Positions 1 through 7,204 of a stretch of 8,993 bases of DNA are shown piece after piece. Both the position numbers and the translations under genes were made by a program. This DNA comes from an uncultured Mitsuokella sp. Lineage in GTDB: Bacteria > Bacillota > Negativicutes > Selenomonadales > Selenomonadaceae. How positions within the stretch are numbered: position 1 is the first letter of the stretch; each line of letters opens with the position of its first letter. The stretch spans positions 1-8,993 of the forward strand of contig CAAGMF010000022.1 of NCBI GenBank assembly GCA_900770895.1. Direction: 5' to 3'. The notes beneath the pieces are model-generated. The model was not told the DNA's origin. It did not search any database and saw only the letters and a program-made list of their open reading frames with translations.

Positions 1-22
1 ATGTCCCAGCTACACCTCATCC

Positions 23-58
23 ACCGCTAGCGCGGTCCCCCTTCTCCTAAGGAGAAGG
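23..58. repeat. two-hairpin intergenic repeat element
   Basis: Two adjacent perfect hairpins are visible. The first has ACCGC (23-27) pairing with GCGGT (32-36) around a TAGC loop. The second has CCTTCTCC (40-47) pairing with GGAGAAGG (51-58) around TAA. No T run follows, so it is not an intrinsic terminator. The layout, and the CCTCATCC just upstream (16-22 region), resemble dispersed intergenic repeats that I recall from Firmicutes genomes, but copy number cannot be seen in one window. A degenerate echo (GGGGAAGG near 73-79) follows. It lies in the leader of the downstream hydrolase gene and could affect its mRNA. Confidence 0.5.
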
Positions 59-97
59 CAGGAGGATATCAGGGGAAGGCTAGAAAGGACTCCGAAC

Positions 98-1393
98 ATG
101 CTCAAAAAATCATCTGCCCTGCTTGCCGCTATCACGTTGCTGAGCTCTGCCTCCTATTGCCTGGCAGCTCCGGCTCCCGCTGCCACCGCAGCTACGTCAG
201 TCGCCGGCACAGCCGCTACCGCTGTGCCGCCCGCTCATCGTACCATCCCTGGCCGGCCCGTATTCTCTCCGACGGCTCCGGGGCCTGTGAACCGCAAGGC
301 AGTCCAGGCGGTGCATTTTCATGTGCCAGCCCCCTATAGCACGCCTCTCTACCTGGACTCCGTCGACAAGAACGCCGCCATCATGGGACCGGCCGAGGCC
401 ACGCAGGAGCAGATGGCCGCCTTCATCCGCCGCCGCAACCCGCAGCCGAAGCTGAACTGCACGATTGAGCAGATTGTGAGCTACTACTATGCCGAGGCCG
501 GCCGTGAGGGCATTCGCCCTGACGTCGCTCTCTGCCAGGCCCTGAAGGAAACCGGTTTCTTCGGCTATGGTGGCGATGTATCGCCCCGCCAGAATAATTT
601 CTGCGGACTCGGGGCGACCGGCAATCATGTCGCGGGAGCGAGCTTTGCCACGCCCGAGCTCGGCGTCCGGGCCCATATCCAGCATCTGCTGGCCTACGCC
701 TCGCTGACGCGGCCGAGCCAGGCCATCGTCGACCCGCGCTATGATCATGTCTGCTCCATCGCCTCCATACATGGCCGCATCACTCAATGGACCGGCCTCA
801 ACGGCGTCTGGGCAGTCCCCGGCAAACACTACGGCGAGGATATATTGAACCTCTGGCAGCAGGCTCAGGCTCCCGATGGCTCCGACGCCTCGCTCGATGC
901 GGCCGACAAGCGCATCAACCACGCTCCGGATGAAGCCGCGAACTTCCTCTACCGCGGCATCGTCTATTACCAACGCGCCGACTACGAACACGCCATCCAG
1001 GATTTCACTACGGCTTACCAGCTCAGCTCCGAAAAAAGCACCGAGGCCCTATACAACCGGGCCCTGACCAATGCTGCGCGGGGCGACAAGCGCGCCGCCC
1101 GTCGTGACTATGATGCCGTAATCGCCCAGGCCCCCGAACTGCCTCAGGCTGTATTCAACCGCGGCCTCCTCCTGCTGCAGGAGCGCAAATACGATGCGGC
1201 CATCAGCGACATGGAGCGCGCGCTCGAGCTCATCCCCGAGCTGGCTCCCGCCCGCAACGCCATCGGCCTCGCTCATATAGCGGAACGAAAATACGACCTG
1301 GCCTGGAGTGATTTCGCTCAGGCTGCCGCGCTGAACTCCGCAAACATGGACGTGCTGGCGAACCAGATCATCCTCGAAGCCTGCCTGAAATAA
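98..1393 (+). CDS. secreted glucosaminidase-domain cell-wall hydrolase with C-terminal TPR repeats
   Basis: Predicted 431-residue exported protein that probably cleaves peptidoglycan glycan strands. Residues 1-24 form a signal peptide (KK, a hydrophobic stretch, then CLAA); the residue before Cys21 is Tyr, so a lipobox is unlikely. An Ala/Pro-rich linker runs to about residue 65. Residues about 120-255 match a glucosaminidase (PF01832-like) fold: ALKETGFF with Glu151 as the probable catalytic acid, then NNFCGLGA (167-173), where the family usually has NNxFGIKA. Residues about 279-415 hold four TPR-like helix pairs (LYRGIVYYQ, LYNRALTNA, VFNRGLLLL, ARNAIGLAH), a usual protein-binding scaffold. 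The start is supported by AAAGGA (84-89), 8 bases upstream. The gene converges on the flagellin gene across a terminator. The exact bond cleaved is not shown, and a flagellum-related wall-remodelling role is only a guess. Confidence 0.85.
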   Translation: MLKKSSALLAAITLLSSASYCLAAPAPAATAATSVAGTAATAVPPAHRTIPGRPVFSPTAPGPVNRKAVQAVHFHVPAPYSTPLYLDSVDKNAAIMGPAEATQEQMAAFIRRRNPQPKLNCTIEQIVSYYYAEAGREGIRPDVALCQALKETGFFGYGGDVSPRQNNFCGLGATGNHVAGASFATPELGVRAHIQHLLAYASLTRPSQAIVDPRYDHVCSIASIHGRITQWTGLNGVWAVPGKHYGEDILNLWQQAQAPDGSDASLDAADKRINHAPDEAANFLYRGIVYYQRADYEHAIQDFTTAYQLSSEKSTEALYNRALTNAARGDKRAARRDYDAVIAQAPELPQAVFNRGLLLLQERKYDAAISDMERALELIPELAPARNAIGLAHIAERKYDLAWSDFAQAAALNSANMDVLANQIILEACLK

Positions 1394-1437
1394 CATAGGC
1401 TCACTGCTTGCACAGCTCTGTCTTCATCGAATACAGC

Positions 1438-1483
1438 AAGACCCCGGACGTGTCCTTTCCAAGGACGTCCGGGGTCTTTTTTT
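1438..1483 (+). terminator. intrinsic terminator between hydrolase and flagellin genes
   Basis: A 14-bp perfect stem (1438-1451 with 1465-1478) is topped by CCTT/AAGG and a TCC loop, with a two-base GT bulge. The run of seven T (1477-1483) overlaps the end of the stem. It ends the + strand hydrolase transcript. On the minus strand the stem is followed only by TCTTGCTG, a poor T tract, so it may stop the flagellin transcript less efficiently; no other flagellin terminator is visible. Confidence 0.93.
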
Positions 1484-1494
1484 CGTATGCACGC

Positions 1495-3243
1495 TTATTG
1501 CAACAGGCTCAGCACGCTGCTGCTGTTCTGGTTCGCCTGTGAGAGCATCGACTGGGCCGACTGCATGAGCACATTGTTCTTCGTGTACTCAGTCATCTCC
1601 CTAGCCATGTCAGCATCGCGGATCGTCGACTCGGAGGACTGCGTATTCTGGCTGGCCGTCGTGAGATTGTCCGAGGTATACTCGAGGCGGCTCTCGATCG
1701 CGCCTATCGTCGTGACCTGATCGAGCGCCTTGCGTAACGAGTTATCGATGAGCGTGATGGCCGTCTTGGCCTGATCGAGCGTCTTGACACTTATCTTGTT
1801 GCCATCGTCATCCTCGAGCCCCATGGCCCGCGCATGGATATCCGAGAGGGCCACGCCGATATTCTGGTTCGCCTTCGTGCCGATTTGAAATATCAGGCTG
1901 ACATTGCGATTGAACTCCGGCCAATGCACGGTCAAACCTCCATCGAAAACGGTCGTATCGCTATCCGGGAAGTACCAGAAGGCCGTCGAACCGCCCTCGG
2001 GCACGATGCTCTCATTCGTCTTGGCCTCGCGGCTGCCTCCCGCATCGTAGCCCGTAGCCGCACCGGTATCGGTATTCGTGAGATCGATGCCGCAGCACTC
2101 CTTATAGAAATCCTCGGCATTCGTATAATTTCCCATATCAGCTATGAAAGCATCCTGCAAGCTGGTAAGCGTAGCCCCCGGCACAGCGGCGCCGACAGCT
2201 TTCTCGAGATTCTGGCCACCGCCATTCATGAGCGCCATCATAAAGCGCTCCATCGAGCCCTCGCCACCATGCTTTTCCATATAGCGCATGAAGGCGAAGC
2301 CGCCAGCATAGGGCTCCTGAGTACCTGATGTACCACCCGAGCTGAACAGGGACTGATAGCCCTTCGAGGTGAATAGCGACTTCAGCGTCGACGCGCGCGT
2401 ATCATCGGCGCCCTGCGTGAGCTCGGCCATACCTTCTGTTATAAATAATGGCATGCTGACAAAATTATCTATATTGGCCGACATGACCGCATGCGTCAGT
2501 TCGTGTGCGAGCGTGCGGTCGAGGTAGATAGAGCCCGGTTTTGTTGAATCACCATTGACATCAGTCGTAACGAGGCTATCGTAATAATCCATATTTATAT
2601 TGAGCTCCAGACCGGTTGTATGGTCGCCGCTGTATGTGGATGCGACATAGGCCAGCGTACCGCTGCCCTGATGCGAGAATACGACATCCATATCCTTCGG
2701 CGTCGTATTGGCCTCGTTGAACGTGATGCCATAGGTCTGCTCGATGAGCGACAGCGAATTCGGAATCCACTCGGTATTGAGGGCCTTTATTATAGTGCCC
2801 TCAGTATTGTACGCCACATCGGCCGTGCCATCGAAGAGATACCGCCCGTTGAACTGCACGCTCGCATTGTCGTCGACCTGATCGACGAGCTGATCGATCT
2901 CGCGCTGCAGCGTCGCACGGTCCGCATCGGTATTATGGTCGTTGGCCGCATTGATGGCCTTCTCCTTCATCGTGCGCAATGTATCAATGGTTGACTGCAC
3001 GGCGCCCTCAGCCGTCCGCATGAGGCTCGTGGCATTCTGCGTATTCGCCTGCGCCTGATCGAGCCCGCGCACCTGCACGCGCATGCGCTCCGAGATCGAG
3101 AGCCCCGAGGCATCGTCAGCCGCGCTGTTGATCTTCATGCCACTCGCGACCTTCTTGAGACTCTTCTCGAGGTCGGACGAGTTCTTCTTGAGCCGGTTCA
3201 GCGTATTCTGCGCCGACATATTGTTCTTTACTACCAGTGCCAT
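1495..3243 (-). CDS. proteolytic flagellin (flagellinolysin): flagellin with inserted zinc metallopeptidase domain
   Basis: Filament protein of 582 residues, exported through the flagellar type III system. Residues 1-140 (MALVVKNNMSAQNTLNRL, then ADDASGLSISERMR and the VQFNGRYLFDGT end of D1) and about 450-582 (IFQIGTKANQNIG to SSVLSLLQ) are ordinary flagellin D0/D1 segments. The variable region between them is a gluzincin-like peptidase: HELTH at 247-251 with catalytic Glu248, and ITEGMAEL at 268-275 giving Glu270 (or Glu274) as the third zinc ligand. This matches the described flagellinolysin family, in which the peptidase is displayed on the filament surface. Residues 383-384 are vicinal cysteines, uncommon in flagellins. 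A longer frame starts at 3309, but the methionine at 3243 is chosen because AGGGGTGA (3251-3258) sits 7 bases upstream, a sigma28-type -10 lies within the extension, and MALVVKNN is the usual flagellin start. No other flagellar gene is nearby, so it may be an accessory flagellin. Activity and substrate are inferred. Confidence 0.95.
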   Translation of the reverse strand: MALVVKNNMSAQNTLNRLKKNSSDLEKSLKKVASGMKINSAADDASGLSISERMRVQVRGLDQAQANTQNATSLMRTAEGAVQSTIDTLRTMKEKAINAANDHNTDADRATLQREIDQLVDQVDDNASVQFNGRYLFDGTADVAYNTEGTIIKALNTEWIPNSLSLIEQTYGITFNEANTTPKDMDVVFSHQGSGTLAYVASTYSGDHTTGLELNINMDYYDSLVTTDVNGDSTKPGSIYLDRTLAHELTHAVMSANIDNFVSMPLFITEGMAELTQGADDTRASTLKSLFTSKGYQSLFSSGGTSGTQEPYAGGFAFMRYMEKHGGEGSMERFMMALMNGGGQNLEKAVGAAVPGATLTSLQDAFIADMGNYTNAEDFYKECCGIDLTNTDTGAATGYDAGGSREAKTNESIVPEGGSTAFWYFPDSDTTVFDGGLTVHWPEFNRNVSLIFQIGTKANQNIGVALSDIHARAMGLEDDDGNKISVKTLDQAKTAITLIDNSLRKALDQVTTIGAIESRLEYTSDNLTTASQNTQSSESTIRDADMAREMTEYTKNNVLMQSAQSMLSQANQNSSSVLSLLQ

Positions 3244-3283
3244 TGCCATATCACCCCTGCCAGCATCACTATTCCCAATCATA

Positions 3284-3291
3284 TTATCGGT
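3284..3291 (-). promoter_or_regulatory. sigma28 (FliA/SigD)-type -10 for the flagellin gene
   Basis: The minus strand reads ACCGATAA, a 7/8 match to the sigma28 -10 consensus GCCGATAA, about 40 bases upstream of the chosen flagellin start. This is the expected late-flagellar control. The matching -35 (consensus TAAA, about 15 bases away) is poor: TATG at that distance, while a TTAAAG lies about 23 bases away. The -10 therefore carries the call. Confidence 0.7.
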
Positions 3292-3442
3292 CGCTGAGTC
3301 CGTTGGCATAAGTCTTTAACGAAATATTCCCATATCCCCCACAGCATTGAGGCATCCATCTTCAATTACTTACACAAATTCGACAGAAGGGGTTGTAACG
3401 AAATCCCTGTCATATAGGCTTATTATTGTATACAAGCCCTGC

Positions 3443-3475
3443 ATTATTGCATAATATGCTTCTTAATACTATAAT
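3443..3475 (+). promoter_or_regulatory. sigmaA-type promoter of nadABC with a dyad over the -35
   Basis: TTGCAT (3447-3452), a 17-base spacer and TATAAT (3470-3475) form a good housekeeping promoter, giving a leader of roughly 80 bases before nadA. The -35 lies in an inverted repeat ATTAT-TGC-ATAAT (3443-3455). A 10-base palindrome TTGTATACAA (3426-3435) lies just upstream. Either could be an operator. NAD genes in Firmicutes are often repressed by NiaR, but I cannot confirm a NiaR site by eye. Confidence 0.75.
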
Positions 3476-3562
3476 AGGAACAGTATTGTCGCGCTCAGAA
3501 ACACATATGCGCGGTCAATGCTGTCTGAGATATGATGAGATATTTTATTTGGGAGAAAAAAA

Positions 3563-4474
3563 ATGGAAGATATCGTAGACGAGATCATGCGGCTGAAAGA
3601 AGAGCGCCATGCCATCATACTGGCGCATGTCTATCAGCCCGACGAGATACAGGAGATTGCCGACTACAGCGGCGATTCCTTCGCCTTGTCCCGCACGGCT
3701 GCCGGCACCGACGCCGAAGTCATCGTATTCTGCGGCGTGCGCTTCATGGCCGAGACCGCGAACATCCTCTCGCCGAACAAGATCACGCTCCTGCCAGCCA
3801 TCGATGCCGGCTGCCAGATGTTCGATGATACGCTCGAGCCCCGCGTGCGCCAGCTGAAAGCCGAGCACCCGGATGCCTTCGTCGTGTCGTATGTGAATAC
3901 GCCCGCCTCCGTCAAGGCGCTCAGCGATATATGCTGTACATCTTCCAATGCTGTCGCCGTGGTGGATTCGTTGCCGCGCGACCGCGAGATCATATTCGTC
4001 CCCGACCCGAACCTCGGTTCCTATGCCGCAGAGCAAACGGGTCGCCAGCTCATAACCATCCCCGGTGGCTGCCCCATACATGCCCGCCTGACGCCGGAGG
4101 ACCTGCGCGCAGCCCGTGCAGCGCATCCGGGGGCCCCCATACTCATGCACCCGGAGTGCTCCGCCGCCTGCCGGGCTCTGGCTGACTACGTCGGCAGCAC
4201 CATGGGCATCATCCGCTATGCTGAGAGCCACGATGATGCCGAATACATCATCGCTACCGAGCAGGGCGTGCTCTACGAGCTCAGCCAGCGCTGCCCGGAC
4301 AAAAAGTTCTATCTGGCCTCGCGCAAGATGCTCTGCGTAAACATGAAGAAGACGAACCTCGAAAAGGTACGCGACGCCTTGAAGACATTGAAACCGCGCG
4401 TCGTCGTCCCAGCTGAGATTCGGGAGAAATCCGTCGCCGCTCTCGAGAAGATGATGGCCATCACCGGCAAATAA
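3563..4474 (+). CDS. nadA: quinolinate synthase NadA
   Basis: Cytoplasmic 4Fe-4S enzyme of 303 residues that condenses iminoaspartate from NadB with dihydroxyacetone phosphate to give quinolinate, the second step of de novo NAD synthesis. The length equals the short NadA form (as in Thermotoga), which has three cluster cysteines. These are Cys84 (DAGCQM), Cys170 (GGCPIH) and Cys258 (KMLCVN); their spacing closely matches the known ligands. Also visible are the N-terminal AHVYQ with the conserved Tyr24, DYSGDSFALS (34-43), CTSSNAV (125-131), PDPNLG (147-152) and HPEC (196-199). The start is set by GGGAG (3551-3555) 7 bases upstream. It is the first gene of a nadA-nadB-nadC operon, 21 bases before nadB. 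Nothing is missing or broken. Confidence 0.97.
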   Translation: MEDIVDEIMRLKEERHAIILAHVYQPDEIQEIADYSGDSFALSRTAAGTDAEVIVFCGVRFMAETANILSPNKITLLPAIDAGCQMFDDTLEPRVRQLKAEHPDAFVVSYVNTPASVKALSDICCTSSNAVAVVDSLPRDREIIFVPDPNLGSYAAEQTGRQLITIPGGCPIHARLTPEDLRAARAAHPGAPILMHPECSAACRALADYVGSTMGIIRYAESHDDAEYIIATEQGVLYELSQRCPDKKFYLASRKMLCVNMKKTNLEKVRDALKTLKPRVVVPAEIREKSVAALEKMMAITGK

Positions 4475-4495
4475 TAGATAAGGAAGTATCAAGTC

Positions 4496-6136
4496 ATGCA
4501 AAGATATCTCATGAACTTCAACACGGCCACGCTGCCGGAGCGCCAGACCGAATGCCTCGTCGTCGGCAGCGGCGTGGCCGGTCTCACTGCGGCCTGGCAT
4601 CTGGCAGAGCGCGGCCACGATGTGCTGCTGGCCGTACGCGACACGCTGCGCGACTCCAATACCGACAAAGCCCAGGGCGGCATAGCGGCTTCCTTCGGCC
4701 CCGATGACAATCCAGAGCTGCATCTGCAGGACACGCTCATCGCCGGCGCCGGCCTCTCCGATGAAAAAATATCCCGCATCGTCGTGACCGAGGGACCGCA
4801 CGATATCGAGAACCTCATCGCTCACGGCGCGGAATTCGACCGCAACCCTGACGGCTCGCTGGCCCTGGGCCGCGAGGGATGTCACAGCCGCCACCGCATC
4901 GTCCACGCCCACGGTGATGCCACCGGTGCCGAGGTGGCCCGGGCCCTGCGGGCTATGGTGCGCCAGGAGCCGAACATCACGATACTCGAGCATTGCTACA
5001 TCGTAGATCTGCTGATTGCGGATAATCGCTGCTGCGGTGCCACGGCCCTGCTCTGCCAGACGAATGATGATGGTACGACCGACGCCTCTGCTCCGGGCCA
5101 GAAGATATACATACGCGCTGACCGCACCATACTGGCGACCGGCGGCAATGGACGCCTGTTCCAGCACACGACGAACCCTGAGGGCGCGACCGGATCCGGC
5201 TCCGCGCTGGCCTACCGGGCCGGCGTCGAGCTGCAGGACATGGAGTTCGTACAGTTCCACCCCACCGCTCTGGCGCTCAAGGGCTGCCCGAATTTCCTCA
5301 TATCCGAAGCCGTACGCGGCGCCGGAGCCATACTGCGCAACATGGCCGGCGAGCGGTTCATGCCGCGCTATCACAAGATGGCCGAGCTGGCACCGCGCGA
5401 CGTCGTCGCCCGCGCCATATTCCGCGAGATGCGCGCTGCCGACACCGACCACATCTTCCTCGATGCGACCGTCATCGACGGCGTCCGGGACAAATTCCCG
5501 ATGATCGCCGAGACCTGCGACAGCTACGGTATCGATATAGCGAAGCAGCCCATCCCCATAGCGCCAGCGGCCCACTACATGATGGGCGGCATAAAGACGG
5601 ACGAATGGGGGCACACGAACATCCCCGGCCTCTATGCCTGCGGCGAAGCTGCCTGCACTGGTCTGCAGGGTGCCAACCGGCTGGCCAGCAACTCCCTGCT
5701 CGAGGGACTCGTGCTGGGCCGCCGCTGTGCCACCGACATCGACGAACGGCGCCAGCCACTGCCGACGCCGGAACGCCGCCAATGGTCAGAAAACAGCCTG
5801 ACTGCCAGCAAGGGTGATGCTGATGACATCGCGGCTGCCATCGCCTCCAGCCAGCGCCTCATGAGCAAATATCTCGGCATCAGCCGCGAAAAAGAGGACA
5901 TGCTGGCCGGCGAAGCCGAACTCGATGCCCTGGCCCAGGAGTGGAGCGGCAGCGAAGCCATCACTCCCCTGAGCCTCGACCTCGCCGCGCGCCTCATCAC
6001 CGACCAGTGCATCATGAAAGCCGCCCTGCGCCGTCAGGAGAGCCGCGGGGCCCACTATCGTACCGACTATCCGGAGCCGGATCCGAGCTGGCTGCGCCAC
6101 TGCACGGACTGCCGGACGGAAGAATCTGCAAGCTAA
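4496..6136 (+). CDS. nadB: L-aspartate oxidase NadB
   Basis: FAD flavoprotein of 546 residues that oxidises L-aspartate to iminoaspartate, the first step of de novo NAD synthesis; the product is passed to NadA. In anaerobes fumarate rather than oxygen can be the electron acceptor. The dinucleotide motif VVGSGVAGL is at 22-30, followed by DKAQGGIAA (57-65), RIVHAHGDATG (134-144), TGGNGRLF (215-222), QFHPTAL (253-259), EAVRGAG (271-277), APRDVVARAI (299-308), AAHYMMGG (358-365) and GANRLASNSLLEG (392-404). His255, Arg301, His360 and Arg395 align with active-site residues of the E. coli enzyme, and the C-terminal helical domain is present. The start has AGGAAG (4481-4486) 9 bases upstream; the second ATG at 4511 is too far from it. 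EAVRG and the NadB-specific context argue against a fumarate reductase subunit. Confidence 0.97.
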   Translation: MQRYLMNFNTATLPERQTECLVVGSGVAGLTAAWHLAERGHDVLLAVRDTLRDSNTDKAQGGIAASFGPDDNPELHLQDTLIAGAGLSDEKISRIVVTEGPHDIENLIAHGAEFDRNPDGSLALGREGCHSRHRIVHAHGDATGAEVARALRAMVRQEPNITILEHCYIVDLLIADNRCCGATALLCQTNDDGTTDASAPGQKIYIRADRTILATGGNGRLFQHTTNPEGATGSGSALAYRAGVELQDMEFVQFHPTALALKGCPNFLISEAVRGAGAILRNMAGERFMPRYHKMAELAPRDVVARAIFREMRAADTDHIFLDATVIDGVRDKFPMIAETCDSYGIDIAKQPIPIAPAAHYMMGGIKTDEWGHTNIPGLYACGEAACTGLQGANRLASNSLLEGLVLGRRCATDIDERRQPLPTPERRQWSENSLTASKGDADDIAAAIASSQRLMSKYLGISREKEDMLAGEAELDALAQEWSGSEAITPLSLDLAARLITDQCIMKAALRRQESRGAHYRTDYPEPDPSWLRHCTDCRTEESAS

Positions 6137-6232
6137 GCGGCAGCCTCCCTTTCGTCGCGTACAGGCATCGATCGCCAGCACGAACCAATCCACTACATAT
6201 CCAGATTCGCATGTATCAATGAGGAGAATATC

Positions 6233-7075
6233 ATGAACATATATTTCGGATTAGACAGACAGCTCGAGGCTTGGCTCGCCGAGGATATCGGCAGCGGTGA
6301 TATCACCACGATGGCCATCGTCGGACCGGAGCAGACCGCCCATGCCATCATCCATGCCAAGGATACCGGCGTATTGGCCGGTGTCGACGTAGCCCGCCGT
6401 GTATTCCAGCTGCTGGACCCGGATATCCATTTCGAGGCTCGTCTGACCGATGGAGCAAAGCTCGACAAGACATCAGTCATCGCCGAGATCGACGGCCGGG
6501 CCCGTACGCTGCTCTCCGGCGAGCGGCTGGCCCTGAACCTCCTGCAGCACATGAGCGGCGTCGCCACGCGCACATCAAAACTCGCCGCCATCGCCGCTCC
6601 CTATGGAGCGAAGCTCGTCGATACCCGCAAGACGACGCCCGGCCTGCGCCTGTTGGACAAATACGCCGTAAAAGTCGGCGGCGGTGCCAACCACCGTCTC
6701 GGACTCTACGATGCCATGCTCATAAAGGATAACCACATCCAGGTCGCCGGTGGCATCCGTCAGGCTCTCGACCGTGCTCACGCCTACGCCTCGCATATGA
6801 CGAAGATCGAAATCGAAGTCGAAGACCTGGCCGGCGTACAAGAGGCTCTGGACGGCGGCGCTGACGTAATCATGCTCGACAACATGGCCCCTGAGCTCAT
6901 GGCCCAGGCCGTGAAGCTCATCGACCACCGTGCCATCGTCGAGGCCTCTGGTGGTATCGACGAGACAACCCTGGCCGCAGCTGCCCAGAGCGGCGTCGAT
7001 ATCATATCGGTAGGCGCCCTGACCCACAGTGTCAAGGCCCTCGACATCAGCATGGACATCGGTCATATAAAATAA
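6233..7075 (+). CDS. nadC: nicotinate-nucleotide diphosphorylase (carboxylating) NadC
   Basis: Quinolinate phosphoribosyltransferase of 280 residues, the usual family length. It joins quinolinate and PRPP, with loss of CO2, to form nicotinate mononucleotide in the cytoplasm. Visible motifs are EDIGSGDIT (17-25), LNLLQHMSGVATRT (101-114), DTRKTTPGLR (130-139) with Arg132 and Lys133, GGGANHRLGLYDAMLIKDNH (149-168) with His154, Arg155 and Lys165, EVEDL (195-199), IMLDNM (213-218), EASGGI (237-242) and ISVGALTHS (258-266). GAGGAG (6221-6226) lies 6 bases before the start. It is separated from nadB by 96 bases in which I see no promoter, terminator or gene, so cotranscription with nadAB is likely. 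No terminator follows; the transcript probably runs into the tRNA. Confidence 0.97.
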   Translation: MNIYFGLDRQLEAWLAEDIGSGDITTMAIVGPEQTAHAIIHAKDTGVLAGVDVARRVFQLLDPDIHFEARLTDGAKLDKTSVIAEIDGRARTLLSGERLALNLLQHMSGVATRTSKLAAIAAPYGAKLVDTRKTTPGLRLLDKYAVKVGGGANHRLGLYDAMLIKDNHIQVAGGIRQALDRAHAYASHMTKIEIEVEDLAGVQEALDGGADVIMLDNMAPELMAQAVKLIDHRAIVEASGGIDETTLAAAAQSGVDIISVGALTHSVKALDISMDIGHIK

Positions 7076-7081
7076 AATAAC

Positions 7082-7110
7082 TTGCATTAAGCAGTCATAG
7101 ATGCTATAAT
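7082..7110 (+). promoter_or_regulatory. promoter of tRNA-Gly
   Basis: TTGCAT (7082-7087), a 17-base spacer and TATAAT (7105-7110) lie 10 bases before the tRNA. The two hexamers and the spacer length are the same as in the nadA promoter. The promoter starts 6 bases after the nadC stop. Confidence 0.85.
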
Positions 7111-7120
7111 ATGCAGGTAT

Positions 7121-7194
7121 GCGGGCATAGTTCATCGGTAGAATGAAAGCTTCCCAAGCTTTAGAGGGCGGTTCGATTCCGCTTGCCCGCTCCA
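7121..7194 (+). tRNA. tRNA-Gly (anticodon CCC)
   Basis: The full cloverleaf can be folded by eye. Acceptor stem is GCGGGCA (7121-7127) with TGCCCGC (7184-7190), discriminator T (7191, usual for tRNA-Gly) and encoded CCA (7192-7194). The D arm contains TTCATCGGTAGAA. The anticodon stem AAAGC/GCTTT (7146-7150, 7158-7162) closes the loop TTCCCAA, so the anticodon is CCC (7153-7155), reading GGG. The T arm is GGCGG/CCGCT around TTCGATT. It lies alone between nadC and a terminator, with its own promoter. Confidence 0.96.
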
Positions 7195-7204
7195 TATGCA
7201 AAGT

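Noticed and set aside
197..991. 264-codon minus strand frame opposite the hydrolase gene
   Set aside because: Antisense to a gene with clear domains, with no ribosome binding site of note and no recognisable motif.
1834..2328. 164-codon + strand frame inside the flagellin gene
   Set aside because: It overlaps the peptidase-encoding part of the flagellin; its Arg/Ile-rich translation resembles no family.
3244..3309. 22-residue N-terminal extension of the flagellin
   Set aside because: It contains the sigma28-type -10 and lacks a ribosome binding site at 3309; flagellins start at MALVVKNN.
3482..3562. NAD-sensing riboswitch in the nadA leader
   Set aside because: Only a weak 6-bp pairing (CTCAGA 3494-3499 with TCTGAG 3524-3529) with a 24-base loop is visible; no known nadA-motif architecture can be drawn.
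3545..5782. 745-codon open frame on the minus strand opposite nadA and nadB
   Set aside because: It is a shadow of GC-rich codon bias in two clearly conserved + strand genes; its translation is low-complexity Ala/Gly/Arg and shows no recognisable domain.
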